From: Leucocoprinus leucothites
Taxonomy: Eukaryota > Basidiomycota > Agaricomycetes > Agaricales > Agaricaceae
DNA: 64,000 nucleotides
Direction of reading: 5' to 3'
Assembly: GCA_013368445.1 (NCBI GenBank)
Contig: JAACJO010000008.1
Span: 2,038,412-2,102,411, forward strand
In this document: piece by piece, positions 44,688 through 55,868 of the stretch
Layout: each line of letters opens with the position of its first letter
Position numbering within the stretch: position 1 is the first letter of the stretch
Translations under genes and position numbers: made by a program
The notes under the pieces: model-generated
Told to the model about the DNA's origin: nothing
Databases searched by the model: none
What the model saw: the letters and a program-made list of their open reading frames with translations, nothing else

Positions 44688-46975
44688 ATGTACGCTGAAG
44701 AAAAGCAAGGACGTGTAGTCCGAAAGCTCCCGCTTCAGGGTATTGCTAAGAAGTCGCGCGTAGTTTCCCTGCCGCCTCCTCTCGCATCTAAATCTACCCA
44801 GTCTTCGGTTTACAGCAATCCTTCAAATCGGTTTTCGGGCACTGGTAGTCCACCAATCATCGATTTTACGGAATGGGCAGATAATTTCCGAGGGCAACGT
44901 TTCGGCTTCAACATTCTACGGGAGCTTTCTTCGGAGACCCCAAAGTCTGGCCCTCATTCAATGCTCCCGCGAAATCAAAGCGAGTCCCTGCATGGATGGA
45001 GAATAGAGCATCCGATTCTCTTGGATGCACTTCGACCGATTATGGAGTCTCAGGACAAAGAACTCGAAGGTACTCTGAACGTTGACGAGATTGCCACCCT
45101 TCACAAGGAAGATCGAGATTGTGTCTCGAAGAGGGTTGAATTAGAGGGTAGTGGAAGCGTGACGTTCGCATGCATTGACGGTGCGGTTGAAGCCTGGTTT
45201 CCTCGTGCCATTTCTGATTCGATTCTAGGTGTGATTGGAAAGCGACTGTCTGATGTTTTCTCGTACGCTTCATTACCCGTATCGATTGCAGGCGCCGACC
45301 ACTTTGTCCCTACAGTCGTGCTCAAATGCACCGAGGAGCTTTATCGAACTGGTAATGGGCCATCTGATGTGTGATGTATCCCGATTTCTGATATATCCAC
45401 CTAGGTCTTTATCAGCCTCAACTGTTCAGAAAAACCCCTAATTTCATACGTGTTGAAGAGCTAGTCGAAGTTTACGATCATCGCGAACTGCCAGAGACCG
45501 TTCGCATCGCTCGGCAGCTGCCCCATCACCATCGACATAACACATTCGATGGCGCCTTTGGCGCCCATACTTCTCTTCACATGGAGTCTACGGAAAATAT
45601 TTGTGCCCTACTACGCACATTCCTCCAATATCTCCCCGAACCCATCTTGTCGCCTTGCTTGTTCGAGGCAACATGGACCAGCTGTGGTGTTCGCCAAGAG
45701 GCCTTCCGATTAAGCGCCCCTCTTACTCCATCTCATACGCGGGCGCCTCTCAATCGCCTTAGTAGCAGCATCTCATCAGAAGAGCTTGTCCGTATCTATA
45801 CAGCTCAGATTATCCTTCATTTATTGCCGACACCCAACTTCTCCCTCATCGTCTACCTCCTATCGTTCTTCAGTCAAGTCGTCATGGTTCACGAAGAGAA
45901 TGGTCTAGCAATTGATGATGTCGCATCCATGTTTGGAGCCATCATTTTTGGCGGAGCTGCAGAGCGTATTGTGTCCTGGAAGGACTCTAAACCACGGCCT
46001 CGCGGCGAGATTATGATGAGATGGTTCCTGAGGCGCTGGCGCCAAATTTATCATGGACTATTTCCTTATGATGATGAGGGTAGACCTGCGAACTCGGGGG
46101 TAAATATTCTGTCCCCAACGAGGGAAGTCGGGGATGAGGTTGTAACTACCGGGCGCTCTAGCAATGGTTATTTTGGTCCAGGAGACCCAACAGCCGTTTC
46201 AGGTCGTGATAACACACCTCCCGTTGCCATACAGTCAAAGGCGCAGAGCGATGTTCATTCTACACCCGACTCGGAAAACTCGAAACGCGCACAAGGTATT
46301 TTCGTAAATCCCCGTAAATCTTGTTTATTCACATCATCAGTACCTACTCCCTCTTCTAGGTCCTCTTCGAATACGACGAGTCACACCCCTCCGGTTCCGC
46401 CAACCCTCCTCCGATCAGCTGAGTCTGCTGAGTTGGCAAGCAGCTATCTGGAAGAAATATGGCCACACCTTACTTCGGACCTGCGGATGAAGCTCAATGA
46501 GCGAATGTTGGACGTCATGTTGGAACCTCTGGTCGGCAGCAACTTGAAAATGTCGAGGCAGCGGTCGAATTCCGTTCCAGCTCGAGTTCAGCCCTTAGCT
46601 ATTCCTTACAGCGGTGCTCGTAACGACTCTGCAATGCAACATCAGCTCGTTCTCGCCACTCAGCGTATCGCTCAGTTGGAGCGCAGGGATTATGACAACC
46701 AGAAGGCCTTGCAGGACACGGTGAATGAAAACCAGCGCCTGAGGCAGGACAAGGCAAAGCTCGAGGTTCGCGTGCAAGGATTGGGTGTTGAACTCGAAGT
46801 GCGCGATGTTCAGTATAAGGAGAACGAGGCGAGGGTGAGGAGGGATTTGAAGGTGACGGTGGAAGGTGTGGTTCGGGAACGCGACGAGGCCAGGGGTATT
46901 GTTTCTGAAATACGGAGGCTTTCGGGCATGGTAAACGGTGCACGTGTTGGCGGAGGTAGTTTCGCTAGGAACTGA
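44688..46975 (+). CDS. RhoGAP-like protein with C-terminal coiled coil, arginine finger absent
   Basis: Two exons, 44688-45351 and 45405-46975, encode 744 aa. The RhoGAP fold is recognised from VPTVVLKCTEELYRTGLYQ, then ENICALLRTFLQYLPEPILS, the long insert, and DDVASMFGAIIFGG (about residues 205-430). The residue normally serving as arginine finger (G-[IL]-[FY]-R) is Gln here (GLYQ). The LPEP and late helix motifs are kept, so the domain may bind Rho-family GTPases without stimulating them. A Ser/Pro-rich linker and a C-terminal coiled coil (about 650-735) follow. A possible 64-nt intron at 46296-46359 was rejected because it would throw the coiled coil out of frame. The likely role is scaffold or regulator in small-GTPase signalling. 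Confidence 0.78.
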
Positions 46976-47774
46976 TCGTGTATTGTGACACCTCGTGCCC
47001 TCCTTGTGCACGCAATGCGTGTACTGAAGCTCCACCAACGGTCGAGCTTAGTAGTAAGATAGCCTCTGTAATTCCATTCACCCCTAAAGTTGAAAATCGG
47101 TGCACTCAGTTCCTTGGGTCGTTCCTCTTAGATGATCGCGTCCTGATAATTGCGTTTTATGCAGATAGTCACCTTAGGACCTCTTGTGAACTAGATTGCT
47201 CAAACTCTAACTACGGTACTGATTTCTTGCCTCCCTTCTTCCCATCCTAAAAATGGGAATTTGTCGGGTTTCCGGGGATATGAGAAACGGGAAATGTAGG
47301 TCTTGCATTTTCTGGGTTTTTCATTTTTAATTTTATTCGTGTGACTGGCTAGCGTCATGGTCAGGGTCGTCAATCACATTTCGCTCCAGACCATGATTGT
47401 TACTACAGTCTCTCTGGGTCTTGAGCACATTTCACACCTGGGGTTTTTCTTATCGAGAGAACGCCCCAGTCGCAACAAGTTTCTCGAAGTCATGGCTCCA
47501 TCCCTTGACACTGCCTTACATGGGGTGTTTCGACAACTCGTGTAGATGGTTCAGCTTCCGAAGCTGGTCACACAAGCATGTTTTGCGTTCTGTGCTGGTG
47601 AGTTCTCTGATGTTACGAGTAGCATTACCTGACTGGCTCTTCATTTCCGCAAAGATATGAAACTGTGCACCATGCACACGCCCAGTGCATGCGATTCACT
47701 TATAACAACTCCTAGAGGCGTTGCGCCAATTACTACATTCATTCTACTTCTCACAAGCTTTATATCGTCGAAAA
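46976..47774. other. intergenic, 3' flank of RhoGAP-like gene and promoter of coiled-coil gene 1
   Basis: No gene is recognised in it. Short open frames without resemblance to known families are present. Confidence 0.4.
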
Positions 47775-50621
47775 ATGTCTTTCTTCGCAGGCGGAGGCTG
47801 GCGTAATGCGACGAGTGCTGTTGCACAGGCGACAACGACTACCAATACCGTGTCGGCTTCCCGACAAGCCTCGGTGGACGAATCCGTACCCGTCAGCAGT
47901 GTCTCGGAGAGGAGACCTCTTTTGAGGGCACAGACAGATCCTCTCGTCAAGCTTTCCGGTCAGAATGGTTCCCAAGCATCCCTCGCGTCAAGTTCCGACC
48001 CCAACGTCGGGGCAAGACGTTTCACCCTCCGCGGAGTTGCTCGTGCATTGTATTTCATGGGGCCTTCAACTCCAGCGGCGACTGCTGTACCAGAAGAAGT
48101 TGAGAGTCCTGCACCCTCATCGCCACCTCAACCTACAAGCGACTTGCCAACAAAAATCCCAGTAAACCGCTCAGCTCTCGCACAAGAAGTTATTCCGCCG
48201 GCGGAAAACACATCAGATCTTTCAAGGAGTCCCGTTTCTGACGGAAGCGGAGAAAGTGTTGAGAGCTCAGATGGACGTGCAGCTGGTGGAAGGTGCGTGT
48301 TATGCAGCCTCTCCGATGACATACTAACCGCTGGCCTCGTTCTCTATCAGAAAATCAACGTCATCGTCTACCGGATCAACGATTGTGACCGAGGAGCCGC
48401 AGTCTGCCTCTCGGGACTCGAGGACGTTCTATCCGAGGTAAAGAAGCAGGGCGGCCTAGAGGTTGAATATTCTCGCTTGCAGAGTCGCATCCAGGTGTTG
48501 GAGCGAGAGAATGATGAAAAGTCATCGCGGCTACAGTCGGTAGAGGAGGCTGCGGCAAAGGAGAAGGCTGAATTCAGGCGTGTTCATGCAGCTGAGATGG
48601 AATCTCAGCGTCGTGAGCATCAAGACGTCCTCGAGGCTCTACGGCGGCAATCGAAAGAGGCGGAGGAGAAGGCTAGTAGTTTCGAACGTGAATTGGAGGC
48701 GTTGCGAGGGAAAGTCACGATCCGCGATGAAGTTCTACGGGAAATGCAGGTTCAAATCCGTGACCTCTCGTCGGCGAAAGCAGGGCTGCAGGACACCATT
48801 CAGGAGCTGAAAGGTGGGCTCGAAGAAAAGGAGGGAGTGATTGGGGAGCTTCAAACGCGAAGCGCTAGTTTGGAAACCGAGAAGACCAGCCTGGAGAGGC
48901 AGAGAGATGAGGTACAGGCTGAGTTTTCACGGGACAAGGAGGTATCGGAGATGGCCTTGACTAAGTTGGCGACCGACCACGCGCAGAAGATGTCGAACGC
49001 AGCAAACACGATTTCCAGCCTTCAGAAAGAGTTATCCAACTCCTCAGCCACTGTCGAACAGCTTCGCGCGTCGCTCGATACTGCTACCCGTACCGCCGAT
49101 GGTCTATCTCAGGTCGTTGAAGAACGAACGGCGGATATTCATCGACTTCAAAAACTTGCATCTGATCTTCAAGGCTCCAACTATGCACTGGAGCAGAAGG
49201 TTCACGATGTGACCTCACAGATGAAGCTGACAGAGGAGACGGCAGTTAAGGAACGTATGGAGCTTGGGAAGAAATACGCCAGCGACCTCGACGCTGAACG
49301 TCGCATTATACGAAACCTTCAGTCTTCTCTCGAGTCTGTGAAGCTCGAGATGGGTGTTACGGAAGGCAAAGTCAACTCACTTACCCGTGAGAAAAGCGGT
49401 CTACTAGATAAAGTAGGGAAACTAGAGGAGCGGTGCAGGAGTGGAGAGCAGCAAATCGAAGGTTTAAAGGTTGAATTGGCGAGGGCGAATAGTTTGGCGC
49501 GGGATTTGGAGGAGAAAGGGAAGGTTTCACGCGAGGAGGCGAGGAAAGAGAAGGCGTCGCTCACTGGTCAGCTTAACGTTCTACGTCGACAACTAGATGA
49601 TTCCCAGAAGCTGTCAGCTGAGCGTCAAGACCGAATTCAGCGACTCGAGGCTACTACAAGCGAGCTGACCAATGAACTTCGCCGGGCACAAACCTCCGCC
49701 AACGAAAAGGACACGACTATCCGGGAGCTTCAGCGAGAGAACGCGACGCTTGAGGAGACAAGGGATAATCTGGAGGGGCGATTGCTTGACATGGAGAGGA
49801 TTTTGGCCGAGACAAAAGAAACGGCGCAGAGTGTCCTCAACAGGACCAACGAGGCACACGACCACGAGATGGCGCAGGCGAGAACGAGGGTTCAGGAGCT
49901 CCAAGATGAGCTATCATCGTTCATCACTACTGCCCAACAACTTCATGCGTCCTTGGAGATCTCGCAGTCCGAGAACGCCAAGGCTCGAAAGACGATCGAG
50001 GAGCGCGTAGAGGAAATTACTCGTTTACAGCAGCACGCTTCCGATCTGCAGGGTGTCATTCGTTCACTTGAAGCTAGGAATGAGGAAACCATTTCTCAAA
50101 TGCAGTCGAGAGAACAAGCAGCACGCGAAGCCAAGGCGAATCTCCTGCGGAGTCACGATGCGGAGATGCAGACACAGCGTACGACAACGCAAAAGCTCAA
50201 GGAGAGCCTCGAGTGGACTCTGAAGGAGAAAGAGGAGCGGCTTGCGGCGATGACTGGCAAAAATGGGACCCTTCGAGCGGAAACGTCAACGATGCAGGAA
50301 CGCATTCAAAAGAACGAAGCAGAAATCACCGCTATGCATACTACACTTCGTGACGTGACCGAACGCAACAAGGTTTCGATTGAGAGGTTGGAGGAGGAGA
50401 GAGCGAAGCTTGAAGATGAAGGCCACAGGCTTCGACGTCAAGCAGATGAACTGCAGAGGGAACTCAGGGAGCGTGGGGAGGAACTCGAAAAACTGAAGGC
50501 CACACCATTTCAGAAAATGGGCGCCGCAATGTCCAACGCCCTCGGAGGAATCTGGTTTTTTCTCGGAACATCCAAGGAGGCCGCGAAGGGACCTGGACAA
50601 AACCTCAGTCCGACTCAATGA
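47775..50621 (+). CDS. long coiled-coil protein 1 (paralogue of the gene at 59697)
   Basis: The start is the ATG at 47775 (MSFFAGGGWR). A Ser/Thr-rich N-terminus has the motif RGVARAL, followed by about 700 residues of almost continuous heptad coiled coil (about 220-930). A short C-terminal segment (MGAAMSNALGGIWFFLG) may be an amphipathic or membrane anchor. Shared phrases such as SSATVEQLRASLDT against SSATIQQLRTALDT show paralogy with the protein at 59697. A 58-nt stretch at 48293-48350 has a GTGCGT donor, a ctaac branch site and a CAG acceptor at the position of the intron in the paralogue. Removing it breaks the frame (stop at 48438-48440). Either it is not spliced, or a 1-nt indel lies between 48351 and 48440. 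The function is unknown; it resembles golgin, myosin-tail or tether proteins only in composition. Confidence 0.75.
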   Translation: MSFFAGGGWRNATSAVAQATTTTNTVSASRQASVDESVPVSSVSERRPLLRAQTDPLVKLSGQNGSQASLASSSDPNVGARRFTLRGVARALYFMGPSTPAATAVPEEVESPAPSSPPQPTSDLPTKIPVNRSALAQEVIPPAENTSDLSRSPVSDGSGESVESSDGRAAGGRCVLCSLSDDILTAGLVLYQKINVIVYRINDCDRGAAVCLSGLEDVLSEVKKQGGLEVEYSRLQSRIQVLERENDEKSSRLQSVEEAAAKEKAEFRRVHAAEMESQRREHQDVLEALRRQSKEAEEKASSFERELEALRGKVTIRDEVLREMQVQIRDLSSAKAGLQDTIQELKGGLEEKEGVIGELQTRSASLETEKTSLERQRDEVQAEFSRDKEVSEMALTKLATDHAQKMSNAANTISSLQKELSNSSATVEQLRASLDTATRTADGLSQVVEERTADIHRLQKLASDLQGSNYALEQKVHDVTSQMKLTEETAVKERMELGKKYASDLDAERRIIRNLQSSLESVKLEMGVTEGKVNSLTREKSGLLDKVGKLEERCRSGEQQIEGLKVELARANSLARDLEEKGKVSREEARKEKASLTGQLNVLRRQLDDSQKLSAERQDRIQRLEATTSELTNELRRAQTSANEKDTTIRELQRENATLEETRDNLEGRLLDMERILAETKETAQSVLNRTNEAHDHEMAQARTRVQELQDELSSFITTAQQLHASLEISQSENAKARKTIEERVEEITRLQQHASDLQGVIRSLEARNEETISQMQSREQAAREAKANLLRSHDAEMQTQRTTTQKLKESLEWTLKEKEERLAAMTGKNGTLRAETSTMQERIQKNEAEITAMHTTLRDVTERNKVSIERLEEERAKLEDEGHRLRRQADELQRELRERGEELEKLKATPFQKMGAAMSNALGGIWFFLGTSKEAAKGPGQNLSPTQ

Positions 50622-52685
50622 GTTTGGCGGTGCGAAGAGGGCTGGGTAGTTGTAACTCTGTTCATCAGTGATGCGCTGCTGGTAGTCGCATTGCCTAAAA
50701 AAGTAGGGCTATATGAACGATATTAAATTATCTCCACCGGGACTATGATAATTCAACTTATTGTTTTTGCAAATTTGATTCCGCCATCCGTATCTCCCAT
50801 AACTTGGACTTCAATCCAAGCCTGAAATTCACTCGGCGTTTCACCCACAGTCTGCCAAATTCTGGCAAAGATTCTGTGGAGTACGAATTGTGTTGGTAAT
50901 TGAATAGCTAGGAGTATGCATTTTCCGCGGGAGACCATGCGCCCTGACGCGGGTGTTGAGGCTTTGACAGTAATTTATCTGTTGTCACTACCTCAAGAAA
51001 GATGAGCCCCACTGGTTGCCAGTTTGAATATCGACCTTAACTAGGGTTCCGGAAAGACCGAAGGAATGCCAGCGTAAGGTGGCTGTTTAATGGATCATTG
51101 TACCTGGATGGGCTGGACGAGTATGGATTATGTCGCTACCGAGCTAAAAACAAGATGTGCCTTGACCTTCAAGGCGAACCGCGGTTCTTGAACGTCCCTT
51201 AGTAGCAATACCCCATTTGACAAATTTGAATAAGACAAGTGACATTATCATTCTCTTTCATGCGATGCATGTCCGTATTGAGCTTTAACATACCCGAGCG
51301 GCTCCGAACTCGATTTAAACAATCCTGGCAGGCTCACACAGGCGGATCAGGTGAGTATGGATTAGCAAGTGCCGAGCGGGAATTCAATCGGAACGTCGGA
51401 AATATCCGACGTGTCCCATTCATGTCGCCGGGTATTCAACGCTCTTTGTACTTCACCCCAATGAATCGATTATCTTCACAAGCGCCCGGATTCTATGAAT
51501 GATGCATGATTTCAGTTTCCCTTATCAGAGAAAAGGGGCTCTCGGCTGGGCCTGGAGACGCCCTGAGTTCCAAAGCACTGAAACCGGTGCTCGGTGGTGA
51601 TTTGACAGTTGATGAAGCAAAAATGGCTCGGTATGTTTCTAACCAACAAAATGGAGTCGAGGCCTCTTTCCAAACAGTTTATTTCAAGGCACCACAGGGC
51701 TGCCTTCTCGTGCCGTCTGGGAATTTCTCAAGTATGTCAAACTCTTGTGCTGGCCGCAGGCGGCAACTCGATTTACGGGGACAGCAACAACAACAGGGCT
51801 CAATGTAGAGCTCATGCCGGTGTTTAGGAACGGACCTAATGGAGACATATGCCTGCCTACTCTGCGATGCTTGGTTGAAGTGGAAATTATGGTTGGGCCA
51901 AGTCTTCAAAAAGCTAGTCTTGAGCCACAAAGCGACGGATCACTTTGCTTCCACAGCCGATACGAGCTTGTGAACTTACCCTCTCCTCCACCTTGAAACT
52001 CCCACCAGTCATATAGAGTATTTATTTATCTTTTTTTGGATTCAGCCTACAATGACTTAGAGCCGCATTTCCCATCCCGACCTAAGCGACGCACATCGAA
52101 AACATGCTCAAACGTCACTTCAAGGACCCTGGTATTACCTCGGGTAGGGGCATACTACCGTATCCTCTGCTTGCCAACATCTGATTGTGCCGATGCCCTA
52201 GATTATGGTAAACGACCCACGACATTGGGTCAGGCAGGCTCGATACATCGTGGGTTCCAGAGGGTAGGTCTCCCTTGAGGTGTGACAGTTGGCCGTAAAC
52301 TCATTTGATGATATTTCTCATTAACCCAGCGAAGTAGATGCGATGCTTGATCATATAACGATTCGGACGCCTTGGTTCGGGGTGGTGTTCTCGCGAGGAG
52401 TCGAGAGCAACTTTTCATGGCCGGCCTTCTTGACCGCGCATCATTGGGGCCAGAATAGCATCATGTTCTAGCCTCCAAAAGAGAAAATGGCAGTGATTAC
52501 TCGTCGCCGCGGTTTGGAGTTCGCTCTGTTTCCTGGACAAAAATAATCTTTGGCATGCCGCTTCCGATCAAAGAATCCTAGATTATTATTATACGGCCTT
52601 CGCGTAGTGGGCGATACACTCATTGTAAGTCCCATGAACTTTTTTTGACCTAGCCCGCCATGCGCGCTGCCGATGGCATTAGCGG
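50622..52685. other. long intergenic region before laccase 1
   Basis: Two adjacent open frames in the same phase (51239-51502 and 51506-51808, separated by a single stop) are the only notable coding potential. They resemble no family I know and lack a good ATG. Otherwise nothing is recognised. Confidence 0.4.
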
Positions 52686-52692
52686 TATAAAA
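52686..52692 (+). promoter_or_regulatory. TATA box of laccase 1
   Basis: TATAAAA lies 110 nt before the ATG at 52796. A C/T-rich stretch (ctctccccctcccctccctt) lies between it and the start, a common feature of highly expressed fungal promoters. Confidence 0.7.
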
Positions 52693-52795
52693 CCTACACC
52701 ATAAGCGAGTCTTCTCTCAGTATCTCTCCCCCTCCCCTCCCTTCCTTTCAGTTCACCCGGTCCGTTGGTTTTTCTGCTCCTCAGGAAAACAGCAG

Positions 52796-55037
52796 ATGTC
52801 GTCATTCGGCTCCCGATTTGCTTCCCTGCTTGTGCTCACGACTGCTGCCTGCGCTGCAGTTCTGGGCCCGGTGACCACGCTCACAATCTCAAACAAAGAC
52901 ATTGCGCCTGATGGTTTCTCTCGATCGTATGCGGTTTCTCATTTCTTCTCATTACTGTGCTCATCGCTTTCAAATAGTGCAACCGTGGTGAATGGTGTTC
53001 ACCCAGCACCCGCTATTGCCGTGAAGAAGGTCTGGCTGTTATTGATTTCCGTGATAATATCAACTTCTGAATAGTGGAACAATACAGGGAGACCAGCTGA
53101 AGGTCAACGTCGTCAATCAGCTTAGTGATCCAACCCAAGAGCGTGGCACAAGTGTGGTAAGTACTGTCTATGTTCGAGGCTATTTCTCTAGGTTCCAACC
53201 TTTCCTCCTAGCATTGGCATGGTATCCTTCAGAAAGGAACCAGTCCTATGGACGGCGTTGCAGGAGTCACTCAGTGCCCTATTGCACCCAACAATTCTTT
53301 CGAATATGTGTTCAATGCGGATGTCGCTGGGACTTACTGGTACCATTCTCACTTTGGTAAGCGTATAACATATTTTTTGTCAACTGCGAAATTGACTCAG
53401 TTGTCAGGGACACAATACTGCGATGGGCTTCGAGGTGCTCTAATCGTTTATGACGACAGCGATCCTCACAAGAATCTCTATGATGGTAAGGTTTCATCAT
53501 TCATGTAGAATTTTTGCTGACACGAGCTCACTATAGTTGACGATGGTAAGTCGATGTGAATCGCTCAAGAAACCCGTGAGTGACGCTGAGAACTTTGTTA
53601 GAAACCACTATCATTACTTTGACGGAGTGGTAAGATATCCATAGCCAGTTGTCCTCACTCATTTGCTTACAAGTAGTCAGGTATCATATCCCTGGACCCT
53701 CGATTCAAGGCATTCCATTCGCGGACAGTACTTTGATAAATGGCAAGGGACGCTCTCCAGGAGGTCCAAGCGTCGACCTAGCTGTCGTCAACGTTGAGAA
53801 AGGAAAACGCTATCGTTTCCGGATTTTTGCGATGTCTTGCGAGCCTAATTACACCTTCTCTGTTGATGGCCATAACTTGACCGTCATTGAAGCCGACGCC
53901 ACGGAGACCCAACCAAAGACTGTCAACACTATACAATTACTTGCAGGTAAGCTTGGTCAAGTCTCGTCCAGTGAAAGACTTTGGAACTGATAGCCTGTTA
54001 TAGGTCAACGCTATTCTGCTGTCTTAGATGCTAACCAACAAGTTGCCAACTACTGGATCCGCGCCTTGCCCAATACCGGTGGCAGCAATGGCTTGAACAC
54101 AACCTTCGATGGTGGGATCAATTCGGCTATTCTCAGGTACAAGGGAGCACCAGTCGCAGACCCGACAACCCAGAAACAGACGCAAGACAAACTCCTCGAG
54201 ACAGACCTTCATCCCCTGAACAACGTCCCTGCTCCTGGAGGGAACTCGCCAGACGGTGCTGATTATGTTTTCAATATTACCATGCGCCTCGATGAAGAGT
54301 CCTTCCGCTGGTTTATGAACGGGGTATCATTCTCTGGTCCTGAAGTTCCTACTCTTCTTCAGATCATGAGCGGCGCTCGCACTGCCCAAGAACTTCTTCC
54401 TCAGGGAGGCTACTTGGTTGTGGAAAGGAACAAAACAGTGCAGGTCAACTTCCCTAGCGGGCTCATCGGTGGCCCTCACCCCTTCCATCTTCATGGTGTA
54501 CGTGGACAGCCTATTGACTTGTGAAACTGGACTAATACTGACCCTCTCAAATTAGCACACCTTTAGGGTTGTGAGGAGCGCCGATAGCGGTCAATTCAAC
54601 TTCGTGGACCCCGTAGAGCGTGATACCTTCAACGTTGGCGATGTTACTGGCGACATGGCTTCGATTCGATTCCGGACCGAAAACCCGGGACCCTGGATCC
54701 TGCACTGGTGAGTTGATAATGCCTACCATAGAAGCCATCGTTCTCTTTCTCATTCCTTTTTTATCTAGTCACATTGATTTCCATCTTGCTGGGTAAGTTT
54801 AACCCTCGATTACCTCATAGTGGCGGCACTGACTGGCGATACAGTGGACTGGCTCTGGTCATCGCAGAGGCAATTGACGATGTTTTCCCATTGAACCCCC
54901 CTCTCTCTTGTGAGTCCCATCAACGTCAGCCTCTGATTTCCAGGTTGAGGTGTTCATGTAACTTGATAGCTTCCTATGAGGATATTTGCCCCACTTGGGA
55001 CGCGCTTTCCGATGATCAGAAGAACCCCACCACCTGA
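52796..55037 (+). CDS. laccase (multicopper oxidase, secreted), laccase 1
   Basis: Thirteen exons: 52796-52926, 52978-53029, 53088-53156, 53212-53356, 53408-53485, 53537-53545, 53602-53629, 53681-53946, 54004-54497, 54556-54707, 54769-54792, 54845-54909 and 54970-55037. They encode 526 aa. The enzyme oxidises phenols and aromatic amines with reduction of O2 to water. A signal peptide (about 1-21) is followed by the four copper-binding signatures: [20 protein letters not shown] and HCHIDFHL. The residue ten after the type 1 Cys is Leu, a non-ligand axial position. The sixth exon is only 9 nt. N-glycosylation sites are frequent. It is convergent with laccase 2. Confidence 0.95.
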
Positions 55038-55868
55038 TTTCGCACTCGCGGTTGCGACTGACAGTATTTTATTCGTTCATTTCATTTATTAGAATTGAAC
55101 ACTTGTCTCTCGTTCTACTAGTGCTGGATATCATATCTAACTATTAATCTTGTCACTTGTCTCCCCTCGATATTATAAAGGACTTTCTCGTTTGCCGACG
55201 CGATGTTCATCTCTAACAGGGCAAATTCTGAGCACTCAGTCATCCTATTCTTTGCTTTCCTGCGCATCTTCAGTAATGGACGTTATGGATACCTAAGTTC
55301 AAACGTTCATCTATGAAACTAAAATTCGGGTTTCTGGACAAGATTAACCTCATAATAGCAAAGATTGGCCAAGATACTGGATGTTCACACAAACCACGAA
55401 AGCTTGATTTGGAACAGATGTTGCCTCATTATTCATATCCTTCGATATCATTGCATGCCAGACCCCTGAGGCTCATTCCAGAATCACCCCCTTCTTTCTG
55501 ATGCTGGAGTCGTCGCCTGGACTATGTACATTATTGCTATTCAAGCTTCGAAACCTAAAATAGAATGCTCAGGGGAATTTAATTTACACCGACATCGGAG
55601 GAGGTGCTTGGAAGGATTAGGAAGTTTCCTTAAGTAGCCAGGTGGACGCCACATATCTTTAGCACTTCTGGGCTCCCAGAGTCCAACCATGAAATCGCGT
55701 TCAGGAGACGCCTTCTGGCCCCATATGCCACGCCTTGTGCCTGTGTTGTAAATAGAACAATAACTCAATACAGAGGGTATCTAGTCAATACAGAGAAATG
55801 TCTTGTCCAAAAAAAAACAGGCATAAATTAGAAAATCAAAGTGTCCTTGAGAGTAAAACGGTGCCGTT
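55038..55868. other. intergenic between convergent laccases
   Basis: Contains the two 3' flanks. No gene is seen. Confidence 0.5.

Noticed and set aside
46296..46359. Candidate 64-nt GT-AG intron in the RhoGAP-like gene
   Set aside because: Removing it would shift the frame and destroy the downstream coiled coil, while read-through is open.
48580..48810. Basic frames on both strands inside the coiled-coil genes
   Set aside because: They are shadows of heptad-rich codons (GAG/AAG) in alternative frames.
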